From Gammaproteobacteria bacterium RIFCSPHIGHO2_12_FULL_37_34 (lineage in GTDB: Bacteria > Pseudomonadota > Gammaproteobacteria > DSM-16500): DNA of 16,367 bases. Each line of letters opens with the position of its first letter. Within the stretch, counting starts at the first letter, position 1. Shown in pieces: positions 7,152-15,176 of the stretch. The DNA lies in assembly GCA_001801495.1 (NCBI GenBank), contig MGXW01000090.1:1632-17998 (forward strand). Direction: 5' to 3'. Under the pieces are notes generated by a model. That model made no database searches, was not told the DNA's origin, and worked only from the letters and a program-made list of their open reading frames with translations. Made by a program: the position numbers and the translations under genes.

Positions 7152-7222
7152 GTAAATAAGTGAATAATTTTTTAGAAACAACGTGAATATTGTCTAATAA
7201 AAGAGCAAGCACTTGATTTTAA

Positions 7223-7636
7223 TTAAATTTCTTTATCCATGGTGGTTTGGGCTTGTAAATTAATATCGCTCAGAATCATAGGAGCAGGTAAAATGGCGAC
7301 GCGGCTATCATAGGGAAGTGTAACGGTAACAGTAATAGGGGTACCTCGTTCTACAGTAGCAGGTTCTGGAACAGTTGTGACATTTATACCTTCAACTGAA
7401 TTAACCATATTATCCATATAACTCGATACTCTTGATTGAATAGTAGTAGAATCAGCTTCTTGGGTGACAGCCATGCGTGCTCCTAAACGTGAAGCATCAA
7501 CTAACGCATTTTGAATATAAAGTGCCCACCCAATTTCTATACTACCCATTACGAGTATCATGAAAGTGGGTATAATCATAGCAAATTCCATTGCGGCAGA
7601 ACCTTTTATGCGTGTTTTGAGACTGTTCAAAAACAT
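7223..7636 (-). CDS. tadE: TadE-like pseudopilin
   Basis: A 137-aa minor pilin of the Tad system. It starts with a short basic leader and the prepilin cleavage motif G12|SAAMEF, with Glu at +5 and Phe at +6 after the predicted cut, followed by a membrane helix (AMIIPTFMILVMGSIEIGWALYI, to about residue 41). The segment ALVDASRLGARMAVTQ is typical of TadE proteins. It is divergent from cpaB, with 120 bp between them, and upstream of the tadG-like gene on the same strand. A good ribosome site AGAGGA (7644-7649) sits 7 bp before the ATG and contains a GGAU motif that could be read by CsrA. Processing would need a TadV/CpaA prepilin peptidase, which is not encoded here. Confidence 0.9.
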   Translation of the reverse strand: MFLNSLKTRIKGSAAMEFAMIIPTFMILVMGSIEIGWALYIQNALVDASRLGARMAVTQEADSTTIQSRVSSYMDNMVNSVEGINVTTVPEPATVERGTPITVTVTLPYDSRVAILPAPMILSDINLQAQTTMDKEI

Positions 7637-7642
7637 GTTATT

Positions 7643-7649
7643 ATCCTCT
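7643..7649 (-). promoter_or_regulatory. tadE ribosome-binding site with overlapping GGA motif
   Basis: On the minus strand AGAGGAT lies 6-7 bp from the tadE ATG. It fixes the start and contains RGGAU, the core of the CsrA recognition sequence, so CsrA binding here would block translation initiation. One motif alone is weak evidence. Confidence 0.45.
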
Positions 7650-7687
7650 ATATATCATTTTAGCAGGGAATGGTTAAAAGTTTTTCT

Positions 7688-7716
7688 TTTACATTCATTT
7701 GCTTGTTAAAGATACA
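7688..7716 (+). promoter_or_regulatory. Weak candidate promoter for the cpaB-tadD operon
   Basis: TTTACA (7688-7693, 5 of 6 to TTGACA) is followed after 17 bp by GATACA (7711-7716, 3 of 6 to TATAAT), about 40 bp before cpaB. The -10 is poor. The operon promoter should lie in this 120-bp divergent gap, but its exact place is uncertain. Confidence 0.3.
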
Positions 7717-7730
7717 AGAGACGCCAATTG

Positions 7731-7756
7731 ATATGGATTGAGGTTTTAGGGATAGC
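7731..7756 (+). promoter_or_regulatory. cpaB leader with two GGA motifs, one in the Shine-Dalgarno
   Basis: AUGGAU at 7733-7738 and AGGGAU at 7748-7753 lie just upstream of the cpaB ATG at 7757. The second is the only ribosome-binding sequence available. The two GGA cores are 15 nt apart, a spacing a CsrA dimer can bridge. The flanking CAAT/ATTG could place the first motif partly in a loop. CsrA regulation is inferred. Confidence 0.45.
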
Positions 7757-8539
7757 ATGAATCAACGGACCATTTTTATTTTAGGCGCTTTAATCGTCGC
7801 TATTATCGTTACCTTACTTATTTTTAAACAGAAAAAAACCAAACCTGTTTCTACTCGACCTGTTGTAAGTGTGTTATTTGCTACAAGAGATATTAGCCCT
7901 GGCAAAGCATTACTCGCTGGGGATTTTGTTTGGCAAACATTATCTAAAAACGAAGTATTATCACCGGATCTTATTCTCAAAGGTTCCAGGCGTGATCAAG
8001 ACATCATTGGATCGAAAATTTTAGCCCCTCTTATTGCGGATCAACCCATTAAAACAAATATGATTGTAGGAAAAGGTGTACTCAGTCCTTTAGCGAGTAT
8101 CTTAAAACCGGGTATGCGCGCATTTACCATTGATGTTAGCAATGCATCCGCATTTGCTGGGTTGATTAAACCAGGTGATATTGTAGATATTATTTTAACT
8201 TACAAAAAAAAGATGGGTAGTACTCGAGAATTAGTTATAGTCAGCGAGACGATTATTCACAATGTTCATGTTATTGCTATTGATGATCATGTTCTTTACG
8301 CACCAAAAGATGAAACCAAAAGTAGCAAAATGCGCAGTAGCCCATCATCATCTAAGCATGTCACTCTTGAATTGACACCCAAACAAGCAGAATTAGTTGC
8401 TCAGGCAAAAGCAACAGGAACATTATCATTAAGTTTAATGGTGCCTGATTCTCAGGAAGCGATTACGGCTGATACTCAGCAGGAAGCTGGTATCTTTCTG
8501 TTTCATGGAGAAAAAGCTGAAGAAATTGGTGGGTCATAA
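7757..8539 (+). CDS. cpaB: Flp pilus assembly protein CpaB/RcpC
   Basis: A 260-aa inner-membrane-anchored periplasmic protein of the Tad machine, thought to act with the secretin. One N-terminal helix (about 6-23, IFILGALIVAIIVTLLIF) is followed by a SAF domain starting around VVSVLFATRDISPGKALLAGDFVW. Next comes the RcpC/CpaB core with the conserved LKPGMRAFTIDVSNASAFAGLIKPGDIVDIILTY. The length fits the family. It is the first gene of the rightward operon; its TAA stop overlaps the cpaC ATG by one base (TAATG), which indicates translational coupling. The start is supported by AGGG at 7748-7751. Confidence 0.94.
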   Translation: MNQRTIFILGALIVAIIVTLLIFKQKKTKPVSTRPVVSVLFATRDISPGKALLAGDFVWQTLSKNEVLSPDLILKGSRRDQDIIGSKILAPLIADQPIKTNMIVGKGVLSPLASILKPGMRAFTIDVSNASAFAGLIKPGDIVDIILTYKKKMGSTRELVIVSETIIHNVHVIAIDDHVLYAPKDETKSSKMRSSPSSSKHVTLELTPKQAELVAQAKATGTLSLSLMVPDSQEAITADTQQEAGIFLFHGEKAEEIGGS

Positions 8540-9852
8540 TGGTAAAAAAATTAATTTGGATTAGTTTTATTTTTCTTATGTCTATGTTTTGTTTTGTGAC
8601 AGAAGCCAATTGGACAAAACGTAATTCTAGTGTATTAAGTTTAGAATTATATAAAGGCATGGTGATTAATGTTGGAAGTGACATTGGTTCGGTTTTTATC
8701 GCTGATCCAACGATTGTGGATTATCATCTTAAATCACCTGGTATGTTATATCTTTATGCTAAAAAAGTGGGGTCAACTTCTTTATATGTTGCTAATAAAC
8801 AAGGTAAGGTCACTTTTCGATACACGATTCGCGTGATACAAAATGTTAGCGAATTAGCCTCTATTATGAAAGAGATTATTCCAGGCGCTCGCATTAAAAT
8901 ATTATCTTTAGGGGACAATATTGTTTTACAAGGAACAGTAAGATCAGCAGCACAAGCACAAGATGCAAAATCATTAGTAGAAAAATATATTGGCGATCCT
9001 GCTAAAATACTTACTTTTTTACATGTTTCTGCTCCTACACAAGTGAATTTACGTGTCCAAATTGTTGAAATGTCACGTGAAGCAGTTCGTGCATTAGGAA
9101 TTAATTGGTCTGTTTTTTTTCAAACGCCGAGTACCGTATTTAAAATCAATCCGGTTTTAACTCCTACAGAATTTACTTTATCAGCTAATGCTATTAATTT
9201 AACGGGCAAGTTACTTAATCGAGGAAATTTTAACCTGGAATCCGTGCTGCAGCTATTAGAGCAAAATGGGTTGGTCACGGTGTTGTCTGAACCTAATTTG
9301 ACAGCGCTTTCTGGTGAAAAAGCTTACTTTTTAGTGGGTGGGGAATTTCCCGTTCCTGTTCCGCAAGGGGTATCGGGTGCAGTTACTATTATGTTTAAAC
9401 AGTTTGGTGTTTCTTTATCTTTTGTTCCAACCATTTTAGAAAATGGAAAAATTAATCTTCAAGTTCGGCCAGAAGTGAGTCAGCTTTCTGATCAAGGGGC
9501 TGTGATCATCAGTGGATTTCAAGTGCCATCTTTGACTACACGACAAGCACGAACCACTGTGGAATTAAGAAGTGGCCAAAGTTTTGCAATTGCTGGATTG
9601 TTGCAAAATAATGCGGCCAAATTTATTCAACAATTTCCTGGCATAGGTAATATTCCCATTTTAGGGCAGTTATTTCGTTCAGAACGATTTAAACGTTCAG
9701 AGACAGAATTAGTCATTATTGTGACACCTTATATTGTTCAACCTGCGGGTAATGATTCCTTCCTCTACCCGACAGATAATGCAAATGCTGACATTACTGC
9801 TTCACATAGTCGCAGATCAACCATACCAAATGTCGGGTTTATTCTCGATTAG
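8539..9852 (+). CDS. cpaC: Tad/Flp pilus secretin CpaC/RcpA
   Basis: This is the outer-membrane channel subunit through which the Flp pilus exits. A signal peptide (about 1-23, with KK then a hydrophobic run) precedes the pilus-secretin N-terminal domain (LELYKGMVINVGSDIGSVFIADPTIVDYH) and a BON-like ring-building segment around IIPGARIKILSLGDNIVLQGTVRSAAQAQDA. The secretin core includes VTVLSEPNLTALSGEKAYFLVGGEFPVPVP and ends with IPILGQLFRSERFKRSETELVIIVTPYIVQP, which is diagnostic of the type II/IV secretin superfamily. The 437-aa length is typical of RcpA/CpaC. It shares one base with the cpaB stop and is followed 10 bp later by the CpaD lipoprotein gene. Confidence 0.96.
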   Translation: MVKKLIWISFIFLMSMFCFVTEANWTKRNSSVLSLELYKGMVINVGSDIGSVFIADPTIVDYHLKSPGMLYLYAKKVGSTSLYVANKQGKVTFRYTIRVIQNVSELASIMKEIIPGARIKILSLGDNIVLQGTVRSAAQAQDAKSLVEKYIGDPAKILTFLHVSAPTQVNLRVQIVEMSREAVRALGINWSVFFQTPSTVFKINPVLTPTEFTLSANAINLTGKLLNRGNFNLESVLQLLEQNGLVTVLSEPNLTALSGEKAYFLVGGEFPVPVPQGVSGAVTIMFKQFGVSLSFVPTILENGKINLQVRPEVSQLSDQGAVIISGFQVPSLTTRQARTTVELRSGQSFAIAGLLQNNAAKFIQQFPGIGNIPILGQLFRSERFKRSETELVIIVTPYIVQPAGNDSFLYPTDNANADITASHSRRSTIPNVGFILD

Positions 9853-9862
9853 GGGCAAGAAA

Positions 9863-10516
9863 ATGGATATAGTTTTTAGAATTTATTTGGTCATCCTAGG
9901 AATGGTGATGCTAGTTGGTTGTGCTACTACAGCGGAAGTATGGACGGGTCGCAATCAAAATCCCATACAAGTCGTGTGTGGTTCATCTTGCAAAACCATT
10001 TATTTTAAAGGGCGCTCTGCTTATTTAAGTTCAGAAGAACGTTATCGTATCAATGAATTTGTTTATCAATCAAAACGACATCAAGTTATTTTTATTTCTT
10101 TATGTAATACAAATTATCCCAATTTAGAATTAAATACTTATCGTTTAAAAGTTATTGAAAAGCAAGTCAAAAACCTTGGATTTACGCCTGTATTGCTTAA
10201 ACCAACGCTACCTGCTGATTTAGTTTCAAGGAATTGCGCTAATCTTGTAAGAGGAAAACTTAAATTATATGTGCAACGCTGCCCTAATAATACAGTTACG
10301 CCAAGTGTTGTGAGTGTAGGAACCAATTTTGGATGTACAACAAATTATAATTTTGCACAAATGGTTATTAATCCTTGGAATTTATTAGCGCGTCCTGGCG
10401 ATAATGGGACCGAAGGCGATAGAGTAGCGTTAGGCATTCAGAATTATCGCACCGCGAAAGCCGTCGATTTAGATAGTGTGAGCAGCAGTGATAGTACCAC
10501 TACCTTATCACCATAA
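9863..10516 (+). CDS. cpaD: CpaD-family Tad pilus lipoprotein
   Basis: I choose the ATG at 9863, giving 217 aa. It follows AGGGG (9851-9855) by 7 bp and opens with a lipoprotein signal ending in LVGC (Cys20 as the lipidated residue). An in-frame ATG at 9734 would add 43 residues inside cpaC and spoil the signal, so it is rejected. The C-terminal part matches CpaD: FAQMVINPWNLLARPGDNGTEGDRVALGIQNYRTAKA resembles the family's MVANPADLxxPR...YR block. The middle, with several Cys residues, is divergent. CpaD/RcpB is an outer-membrane or periplasmic accessory of the secretin, and the position directly after cpaC supports this. Confidence 0.85.
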   Translation: MDIVFRIYLVILGMVMLVGCATTAEVWTGRNQNPIQVVCGSSCKTIYFKGRSAYLSSEERYRINEFVYQSKRHQVIFISLCNTNYPNLELNTYRLKVIEKQVKNLGFTPVLLKPTLPADLVSRNCANLVRGKLKLYVQRCPNNTVTPSVVSVGTNFGCTTNYNFAQMVINPWNLLARPGDNGTEGDRVALGIQNYRTAKAVDLDSVSSSDSTTTLSP

Positions 10517-10530
10517 AGGTTTTTATCATT

Positions 10531-11772
10531 ATGACGATGTCTGGAAATCATTTACAGATTTTAGAAATGGTGGGAAAAAGCCCGCGATGGTTAGCGATTA
10601 TTCATGATGAAGCACTGCATGGGTTATTCAATCAAATTGCGTTAAAAGATAATTGTCCGCTTGCTTGTGTACAAAAGGGGGATTTAATGTTCTTACACTC
10701 CCTTTTATCAGAAGGTATAGAACCACAAGTGATCATTATCGATTTATCCATTTCAGATAGCTTAATGGAGGATGTCAAAAAAGCACTTTCGTTTTGCCCC
10801 TCTAACACACATTTAATTGTTATTGGTAAAGAAGATCATATTTCTATTTTTCGTGACTTAAAACATCTTGGTGTAACCGATTATTTAATTTTACCTGTCG
10901 TGGAAGAAGATATTCACCATGCTTTAAAAGAAGCGAGCTTAGCTCTCAGAGTCACCTCTGAAGATACAGCAAAAAATGCAAGACCATTTACAGGCATCAT
11001 TGGTGTAAGAGGCGGGGTGGGTGCATCGACCATCGCAGTGAATGCAACTTGGATGACATTTAATGAGTACAAGAAAAAAGTGTGCTTGGTTGATCTTGAT
11101 TTATATAACAATACAATATGTGTTTTACTCGATTTAATTCCTAATGTTGGATTAAATGATGCAGTGAATGAAATTTCACGTGTCGATGAAGTATTTTTTA
11201 AGCGCGTATTACTGCAAAAAGAAGAAGGATTTTCAATATTGACAGGTCAAATAGGATTGGAACAAGAAATTAATTTTCCAGCTGAGGCTATTTCTAGATT
11301 GACGGATGTGATGCGAGATAGTTTTGAATACGTTTATATCGATATCCCATTTTCTATTTTACACATGCCATTTACACAAACTATTTTAAGCGTGTTAGAT
11401 AATATTGTTGTTGTAACCGATCTTTCTCTAGTTTCTGTGCAAGCATTATTGCGTTTAAAATCGTTTTTTGGAACTTATTTCCCTTATGTAGAAAATAAAA
11501 TTATTGTCAATAACATTTTTCCTGGTGGCGGCACTGTTTCTAAAGAAATGTTTGAAAAATCAACCAATCTCACTATCCAAACTATTTTTCCATATTGCCA
11601 ATCACGCATGTTAGAAGGAGTGAACGCAGGCGAGCCATTTGTAAAAACCTATCCGAAGCATGCTTATAGTAAACAGTTGCGTACCTTTATTACTTCTCTT
11701 TATCCACAATTAAAACCAGCTGAAGGAATGAAACCTTCTTTATTTAAAAAATGGTTAGGGCTAGATCAATGA
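10531..11772 (+). CDS. cpaE: TadZ/CpaE-like localisation ATPase
   Basis: A 413-aa cytoplasmic protein of the ParA/MinD superfamily that places the Tad apparatus in the cell. An N-terminal receiver-like domain (about 15-130, with VIIIDLSISDSLMEDV) precedes the ATPase domain. The P-loop is deviant, GVRGGVGAST around 158-167: Arg160 replaces the signature Lys and the usual GK[ST] Lys is missing. VCLVDLDLYNNTICVLLDL follows as the Walker A' region. Loss of these lysines is known in some TadZ proteins, so nucleotide use may be weak or altered. AAAGG at 10515-10519 lies upstream of the ATG. The stop codon overlaps the next start as ATGA. Confidence 0.9.
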   Translation: MTMSGNHLQILEMVGKSPRWLAIIHDEALHGLFNQIALKDNCPLACVQKGDLMFLHSLLSEGIEPQVIIIDLSISDSLMEDVKKALSFCPSNTHLIVIGKEDHISIFRDLKHLGVTDYLILPVVEEDIHHALKEASLALRVTSEDTAKNARPFTGIIGVRGGVGASTIAVNATWMTFNEYKKKVCLVDLDLYNNTICVLLDLIPNVGLNDAVNEISRVDEVFFKRVLLQKEEGFSILTGQIGLEQEINFPAEAISRLTDVMRDSFEYVYIDIPFSILHMPFTQTILSVLDNIVVVTDLSLVSVQALLRLKSFFGTYFPYVENKIIVNNIFPGGGTVSKEMFEKSTNLTIQTIFPYCQSRMLEGVNAGEPFVKTYPKHAYSKQLRTFITSLYPQLKPAEGMKPSLFKKWLGLDQ

Positions 11773-13301
11773 ATGTGACGGGAAAATTTGATCAACTTGT
11801 GCGGCAGGTTATGCAAACATTTGGATTCATGGCAGAACCTGAACGGTCAGATTACATGGTTATTTTAATTGGGGAAATGGTACAACAATTAGCAAATAAG
11901 CAACAGATCGAATTAAAAGAAACTGATAAACAAGAATTAATTAAGCAAATTATCGCAGATATTACTGCAGCACACGCGCAGCTATCCTCTGAAATTTATT
12001 ATCCGAAACCCACACATAAACCGGGTTATCCAGTGGTGAGTGCTGTATCAGAAGAGCGGGTATACAAGGCCCTTTATCGAGTGCATGTTTCTGTCATGGA
12101 TGCAATTGACATTAAAGAAGCCTCCAGTATGTCGACTGATCGCTTAGTGGTGTATTTATCACCGATTATTAATCGTGTGTTAGATGAATGTAATATTCAA
12201 TTGAATAATGTGGAACAAACACTTTTGCAAAGCATGTTATTCGATGAAATTATTGGTTTTGGTCCATTAGAACCATTATTGGCAGATGAAACGGTAACCG
12301 ATATTTTAGTGAATGCGCCAAATAAAATTTATGTGGAACGCAGTGGTAAGCTGCAACCGTGCAGCATACGTTTTCGTGACGCAGCGCATTTGTTACATGT
12401 GATTAGTCGTATTGTCACAAAAATTGGTAGGCGTATTGATGAAACGACCCCCTATGTGGATGCGCGATTAAAAGATGGTAGTCGCGTGAATGCCATTATT
12501 CCACCGCTTGCATTAGATTCACCCACATTATCTATACGTAAATTTAATAAGCAATCAATTACCTTAGGTAAAATGGTCGCTCAAAAAAATATGTCAGCGG
12601 CCATGGCGGCTTTATTATCTATTGCGGTACGATCGCGTTTAAACATTGTTATTTCAGGTGGTACAGGTTCAGGAAAAACCACGTTATTAAATGCGATGTC
12701 TCGTGCTATTCCGCATGATGAACGCATTATCACCATTGAAGATTCTGCAGAATTACGTTTACAGCAGGAGCACGTTGTCAGATTAGAAACGCGCCATGCT
12801 AATATCGAAGGGCTAGGTGCGGTCACAGAACGGGATTTAGTGAAGAATTCTTTACGAATGCGCCCAGATCGTATCATTGTTGGTGAGGTGCGTGGTCCGG
12901 AGGCCTTTGATATGTTACAAGCGATGAATACAGGTCATGATGGTTCCATGTGTACGATTCATGCCAATAAGCCTATTGAAGTGCCTACGCGTTTGGTCAA
13001 TATGGTAACTATGGCAAATATTGGTATGTCAACAGAAAGCATTATTCAGCAAGTAGCTTCTTCTATCATTCTTATCGTACAAATTAATCGTATGCAAGAT
13101 GGTAAACGCCGTGTCATTGCGATATCTGAAATTGAAGAAGAAAATGCAAAATTAAAACTTAGAAATTTATTTGAATTTAAATATACCATGAAAGAAGGAA
13201 CCACGGAGATCATGGGCGAATTCGTCCCCGGAGTCAAACCCTTATTTACCGAACGCGCAGCACAATTTGGGTTAGATAAAGCATTGGAAGAGGTTTATTA
13301 G
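11769..13301 (+). CDS. tadA: Tad pilus assembly ATPase TadA/CpaF
   Basis: This hexameric secretion ATPase powers Flp pilus assembly. I use the ATG at 11769 (510 aa), which overlaps the cpaE stop as ATGA and has AGGG at 11757-11760; an in-frame ATG at 11751 would add six residues. After an N-terminal helical region comes the conserved domain with LLFDEIIGFGPLEPLLAD-like sequence (MLFDEIIGFGPLEPLLADETVTDILVN). Walker A is GGTGSGKT (297-304), followed by the Asp/Glu box IITIEDSAELRL, Walker B MRPDRIIVGEVRGPEAFDML, and the His box GHDGSMCTIHANKP. All catalytic motifs are intact. It is followed with no gap by tadB. Confidence 0.97.
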   Translation: MNVTGKFDQLVRQVMQTFGFMAEPERSDYMVILIGEMVQQLANKQQIELKETDKQELIKQIIADITAAHAQLSSEIYYPKPTHKPGYPVVSAVSEERVYKALYRVHVSVMDAIDIKEASSMSTDRLVVYLSPIINRVLDECNIQLNNVEQTLLQSMLFDEIIGFGPLEPLLADETVTDILVNAPNKIYVERSGKLQPCSIRFRDAAHLLHVISRIVTKIGRRIDETTPYVDARLKDGSRVNAIIPPLALDSPTLSIRKFNKQSITLGKMVAQKNMSAAMAALLSIAVRSRLNIVISGGTGSGKTTLLNAMSRAIPHDERIITIEDSAELRLQQEHVVRLETRHANIEGLGAVTERDLVKNSLRMRPDRIIVGEVRGPEAFDMLQAMNTGHDGSMCTIHANKPIEVPTRLVNMVTMANIGMSTESIIQQVASSIILIVQINRMQDGKRRVIAISEIEEENAKLKLRNLFEFKYTMKEGTTEIMGEFVPGVKPLFTERAAQFGLDKALEEVY

Positions 13302-14198
13302 TTGGATATTAATTTTTTTATTATACTGTTATTGGTTTTTTTATTATTTCTCGGTCCATTTCTTGGTGTGATTCATTTACGAGAAAAAGCCAAAAATCAA
13401 CAATTAGCTTATCGATTACAAATTATGAATCGCTTTAGGGTAGCATTAAGCAATAATCAACCCATTATAAAAAAACAAACGCCACCATCTTGGATCAACA
13501 TGCGCAATATTTTTCTTTATTTTATTGTTCCTATTCCGGCTTTGTTTATTATTCTAGTAAGCGGTTCGATTCCCATCATGTTGTCGCAGATTATTATTTA
13601 TTTTTCTATTGTTTTTAGCATTTATTTCTTCAGTATCAAAATTCGCGCGCATAAATATAAAAAAGCTTTTATTGAACAATTCCCTAATGCAATTGATTTA
13701 ATGATTCGAAATTTACGAGCCGGACGCACCATCATTGATTCCATCAAAACGGCTGCTGAAGAAATGAAAGGTCCTGTATCTTGGCAGCTTCAATCCATTT
13801 ACGAACAAGTAGAATTAGGAAGAGATTTCATCACAGTCATTAATGATTTATCTGCAGAACTCGATATACCCGAATTCACTTTTTTTGGCATTGTGTTGTC
13901 GGTGCAACAAGAAACGGGTGGCAATATTATTAAAACGTTAAACAGCTTAGTGACAATGTTGCGAGGGCGACATCTCATGCGTCTTAAAATTAAAGCACTT
14001 TCAGCGGAAGGTATTATGAGCGCTATTATTATGAGCAGCTTACCTTTCATTGTTGCAACGATTATTTTTTTTATTAGGCCAGGCTATTTCGATATTATGT
14101 TTATTGATCCTATGGGTAAAAAGTTATTAATAGCCAGTGTGCTTTGTGAATTATTAGGATGCTTGTTTATTGTTCGAACGCTTCGTATAGAAGTATAG
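13302..14198 (+). CDS. tadB: Tad pilus inner-membrane platform protein TadB
   Basis: A 298-aa polytopic membrane protein with a type II secretion F domain. It works with TadC as the platform that the TadA ATPase drives. The start is TTG at 13302, directly after the tadA stop, with GGAAGAGG (about 13286-13293) as ribosome site; the next in-frame ATG is about 42 codons in and would remove the first helix. Membrane segments lie at about 4-22, 58-105 (two helices), 245-265 and 275-293. The cytoplasmic F domain includes FPNAIDLMIRNLRAGRTIIDSIKTAAEEM and QQETGGNIIKTLNSL, typical of TadB. The rare start codon probably lowers its yield relative to TadA. Confidence 0.92.
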   Translation: MDINFFIILLLVFLLFLGPFLGVIHLREKAKNQQLAYRLQIMNRFRVALSNNQPIIKKQTPPSWINMRNIFLYFIVPIPALFIILVSGSIPIMLSQIIIYFSIVFSIYFFSIKIRAHKYKKAFIEQFPNAIDLMIRNLRAGRTIIDSIKTAAEEMKGPVSWQLQSIYEQVELGRDFITVINDLSAELDIPEFTFFGIVLSVQQETGGNIIKTLNSLVTMLRGRHLMRLKIKALSAEGIMSAIIMSSLPFIVATIIFFIRPGYFDIMFIDPMGKKLLIASVLCELLGCLFIVRTLRIEV

Positions 14199-14206
14199 TA
14201 GGTAAC

Positions 14207-15163
14207 ATGGATATTATTTTAATCTTTTTCTTGATCATGTTGACTATCGGATTCTTTGTTTTTGTTTTTTATGCTTTGCGCCGTTATTTTTTTTTAAAGC
14301 AGCGGCTCGATAGAATCGTGTCCGTTTATACATCTAGTATAATAACAGTTGATCAAACAGAGTCGACCCAACAAGAAAAATTAAAAAGGCATTATTTTTT
14401 AAAGGCGGTACAACTTCTACGTCGTTTACGTATTTTAACTCAAGATTCAGCAAGAACATATAGCGCAAAATTAGCTCATGCTGGTTGGTTAACTAAAGAT
14501 GCGTTAGTTGTTTTTACTTGTATCCAAATTCTTTTGGTTTTAATTAGTTTGGTTACCTCTATTGTGTTTGTCATAGCTCTTCCGTGGTTGGCGGCAAAGT
14601 CTTTTAGCTTCAAGGGAATAATTGTGATTGGAATGGTGTGGATAGGGTATCGTTTGCCAGATTTATATCTAAAAAAAGCTATTCCGCGTTATCGGCGAAA
14701 ATTAAGCCGATCCTTTTTAGATTTCTTAGATCTTTTCTTAATTTGCATCGAGGCGGGATTTAGTAATGATAAAGCATTAGCACGTGTTAGCAAAGAATTA
14801 AAACAATTGCACCCTCAATTCATGGAGCAAGTCAGTTTGTTGATAACGGAATTACAAATTCTACCACACAGACGTGCGGCTTGGGATAATTTTGCTGAAC
14901 GAACGGGAATTGAGGAAACTAGGGTGATTGCTCAAATTATCAATCAGAGTGAGCAACTCGGCAGCTCCATTGGGCAAACGTTACGTGTACAAGCAGACAT
15001 GTTTCGTGGCGAGAAATTATCTTTAGTAGAACAAAAAGCCATGCGTTTACCAACTTTACTCACACTACCTCTCGTTGTATTTATTTTGCCTGCTTTATTA
15101 CTCATTGTTTTAGGCCCTTCTTTGTTGTCTGTTATTCAACTTTTTAAGGGCATGAATGTTTAA
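14207..15163 (+). CDS. tadC: Tad pilus inner-membrane platform protein TadC
   Basis: The second F-domain platform protein, 318 aa from the ATG at 14207, which has AGTAGG (14197-14202) just upstream and lies 8 bp after the tadB stop. An in-frame ATG at 14159 inside tadB is rejected because it adds a polar stretch before the first helix. Helices lie at about 3-24, near 107-130 and 140-152, and at the C-terminus (LLTLPLVVFILPALLLIVLGPSLL). The F domain has FLDLFLICIEAGFSNDKALARVSKEL and ERTGIEETRVIAQIINQSEQLGSSIGQTLRVQADMFR, diagnostic of TadC. It is 13 bp upstream of tadD. Confidence 0.93.
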   Translation: MDIILIFFLIMLTIGFFVFVFYALRRYFFLKQRLDRIVSVYTSSIITVDQTESTQQEKLKRHYFLKAVQLLRRLRILTQDSARTYSAKLAHAGWLTKDALVVFTCIQILLVLISLVTSIVFVIALPWLAAKSFSFKGIIVIGMVWIGYRLPDLYLKKAIPRYRRKLSRSFLDFLDLFLICIEAGFSNDKALARVSKELKQLHPQFMEQVSLLITELQILPHRRAAWDNFAERTGIEETRVIAQIINQSEQLGSSIGQTLRVQADMFRGEKLSLVEQKAMRLPTLLTLPLVVFILPALLLIVLGPSLLSVIQLFKGMNV

Positions 15164-15176
15164 ACCTGGAGATGAA

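Noticed and set aside
9734..9862. 43-residue N-terminal extension of the CpaD protein
   Set aside because: It lies inside cpaC, lacks a ribosome site, and would bury the lipoprotein signal that starts at 9863.
12581..12877. 98-aa minus-strand reading frame inside tadA
   Set aside because: It is antisense to the strongly conserved Walker motifs of TadA, so it is a shadow of the coding sequence; no ribosome site or recognisable domain.
14159..14206. Longer TadC start inside tadB
   Set aside because: It adds a polar 16-residue segment. The ATG at 14207 has a better ribosome site and begins directly with the first membrane helix.
15156..15176. Earlier TadD start overlapping tadC
   Set aside because: It adds seven residues before the lipoprotein signal and has no good ribosome site. 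The ATG at 15177 has GGAG at proper spacing.
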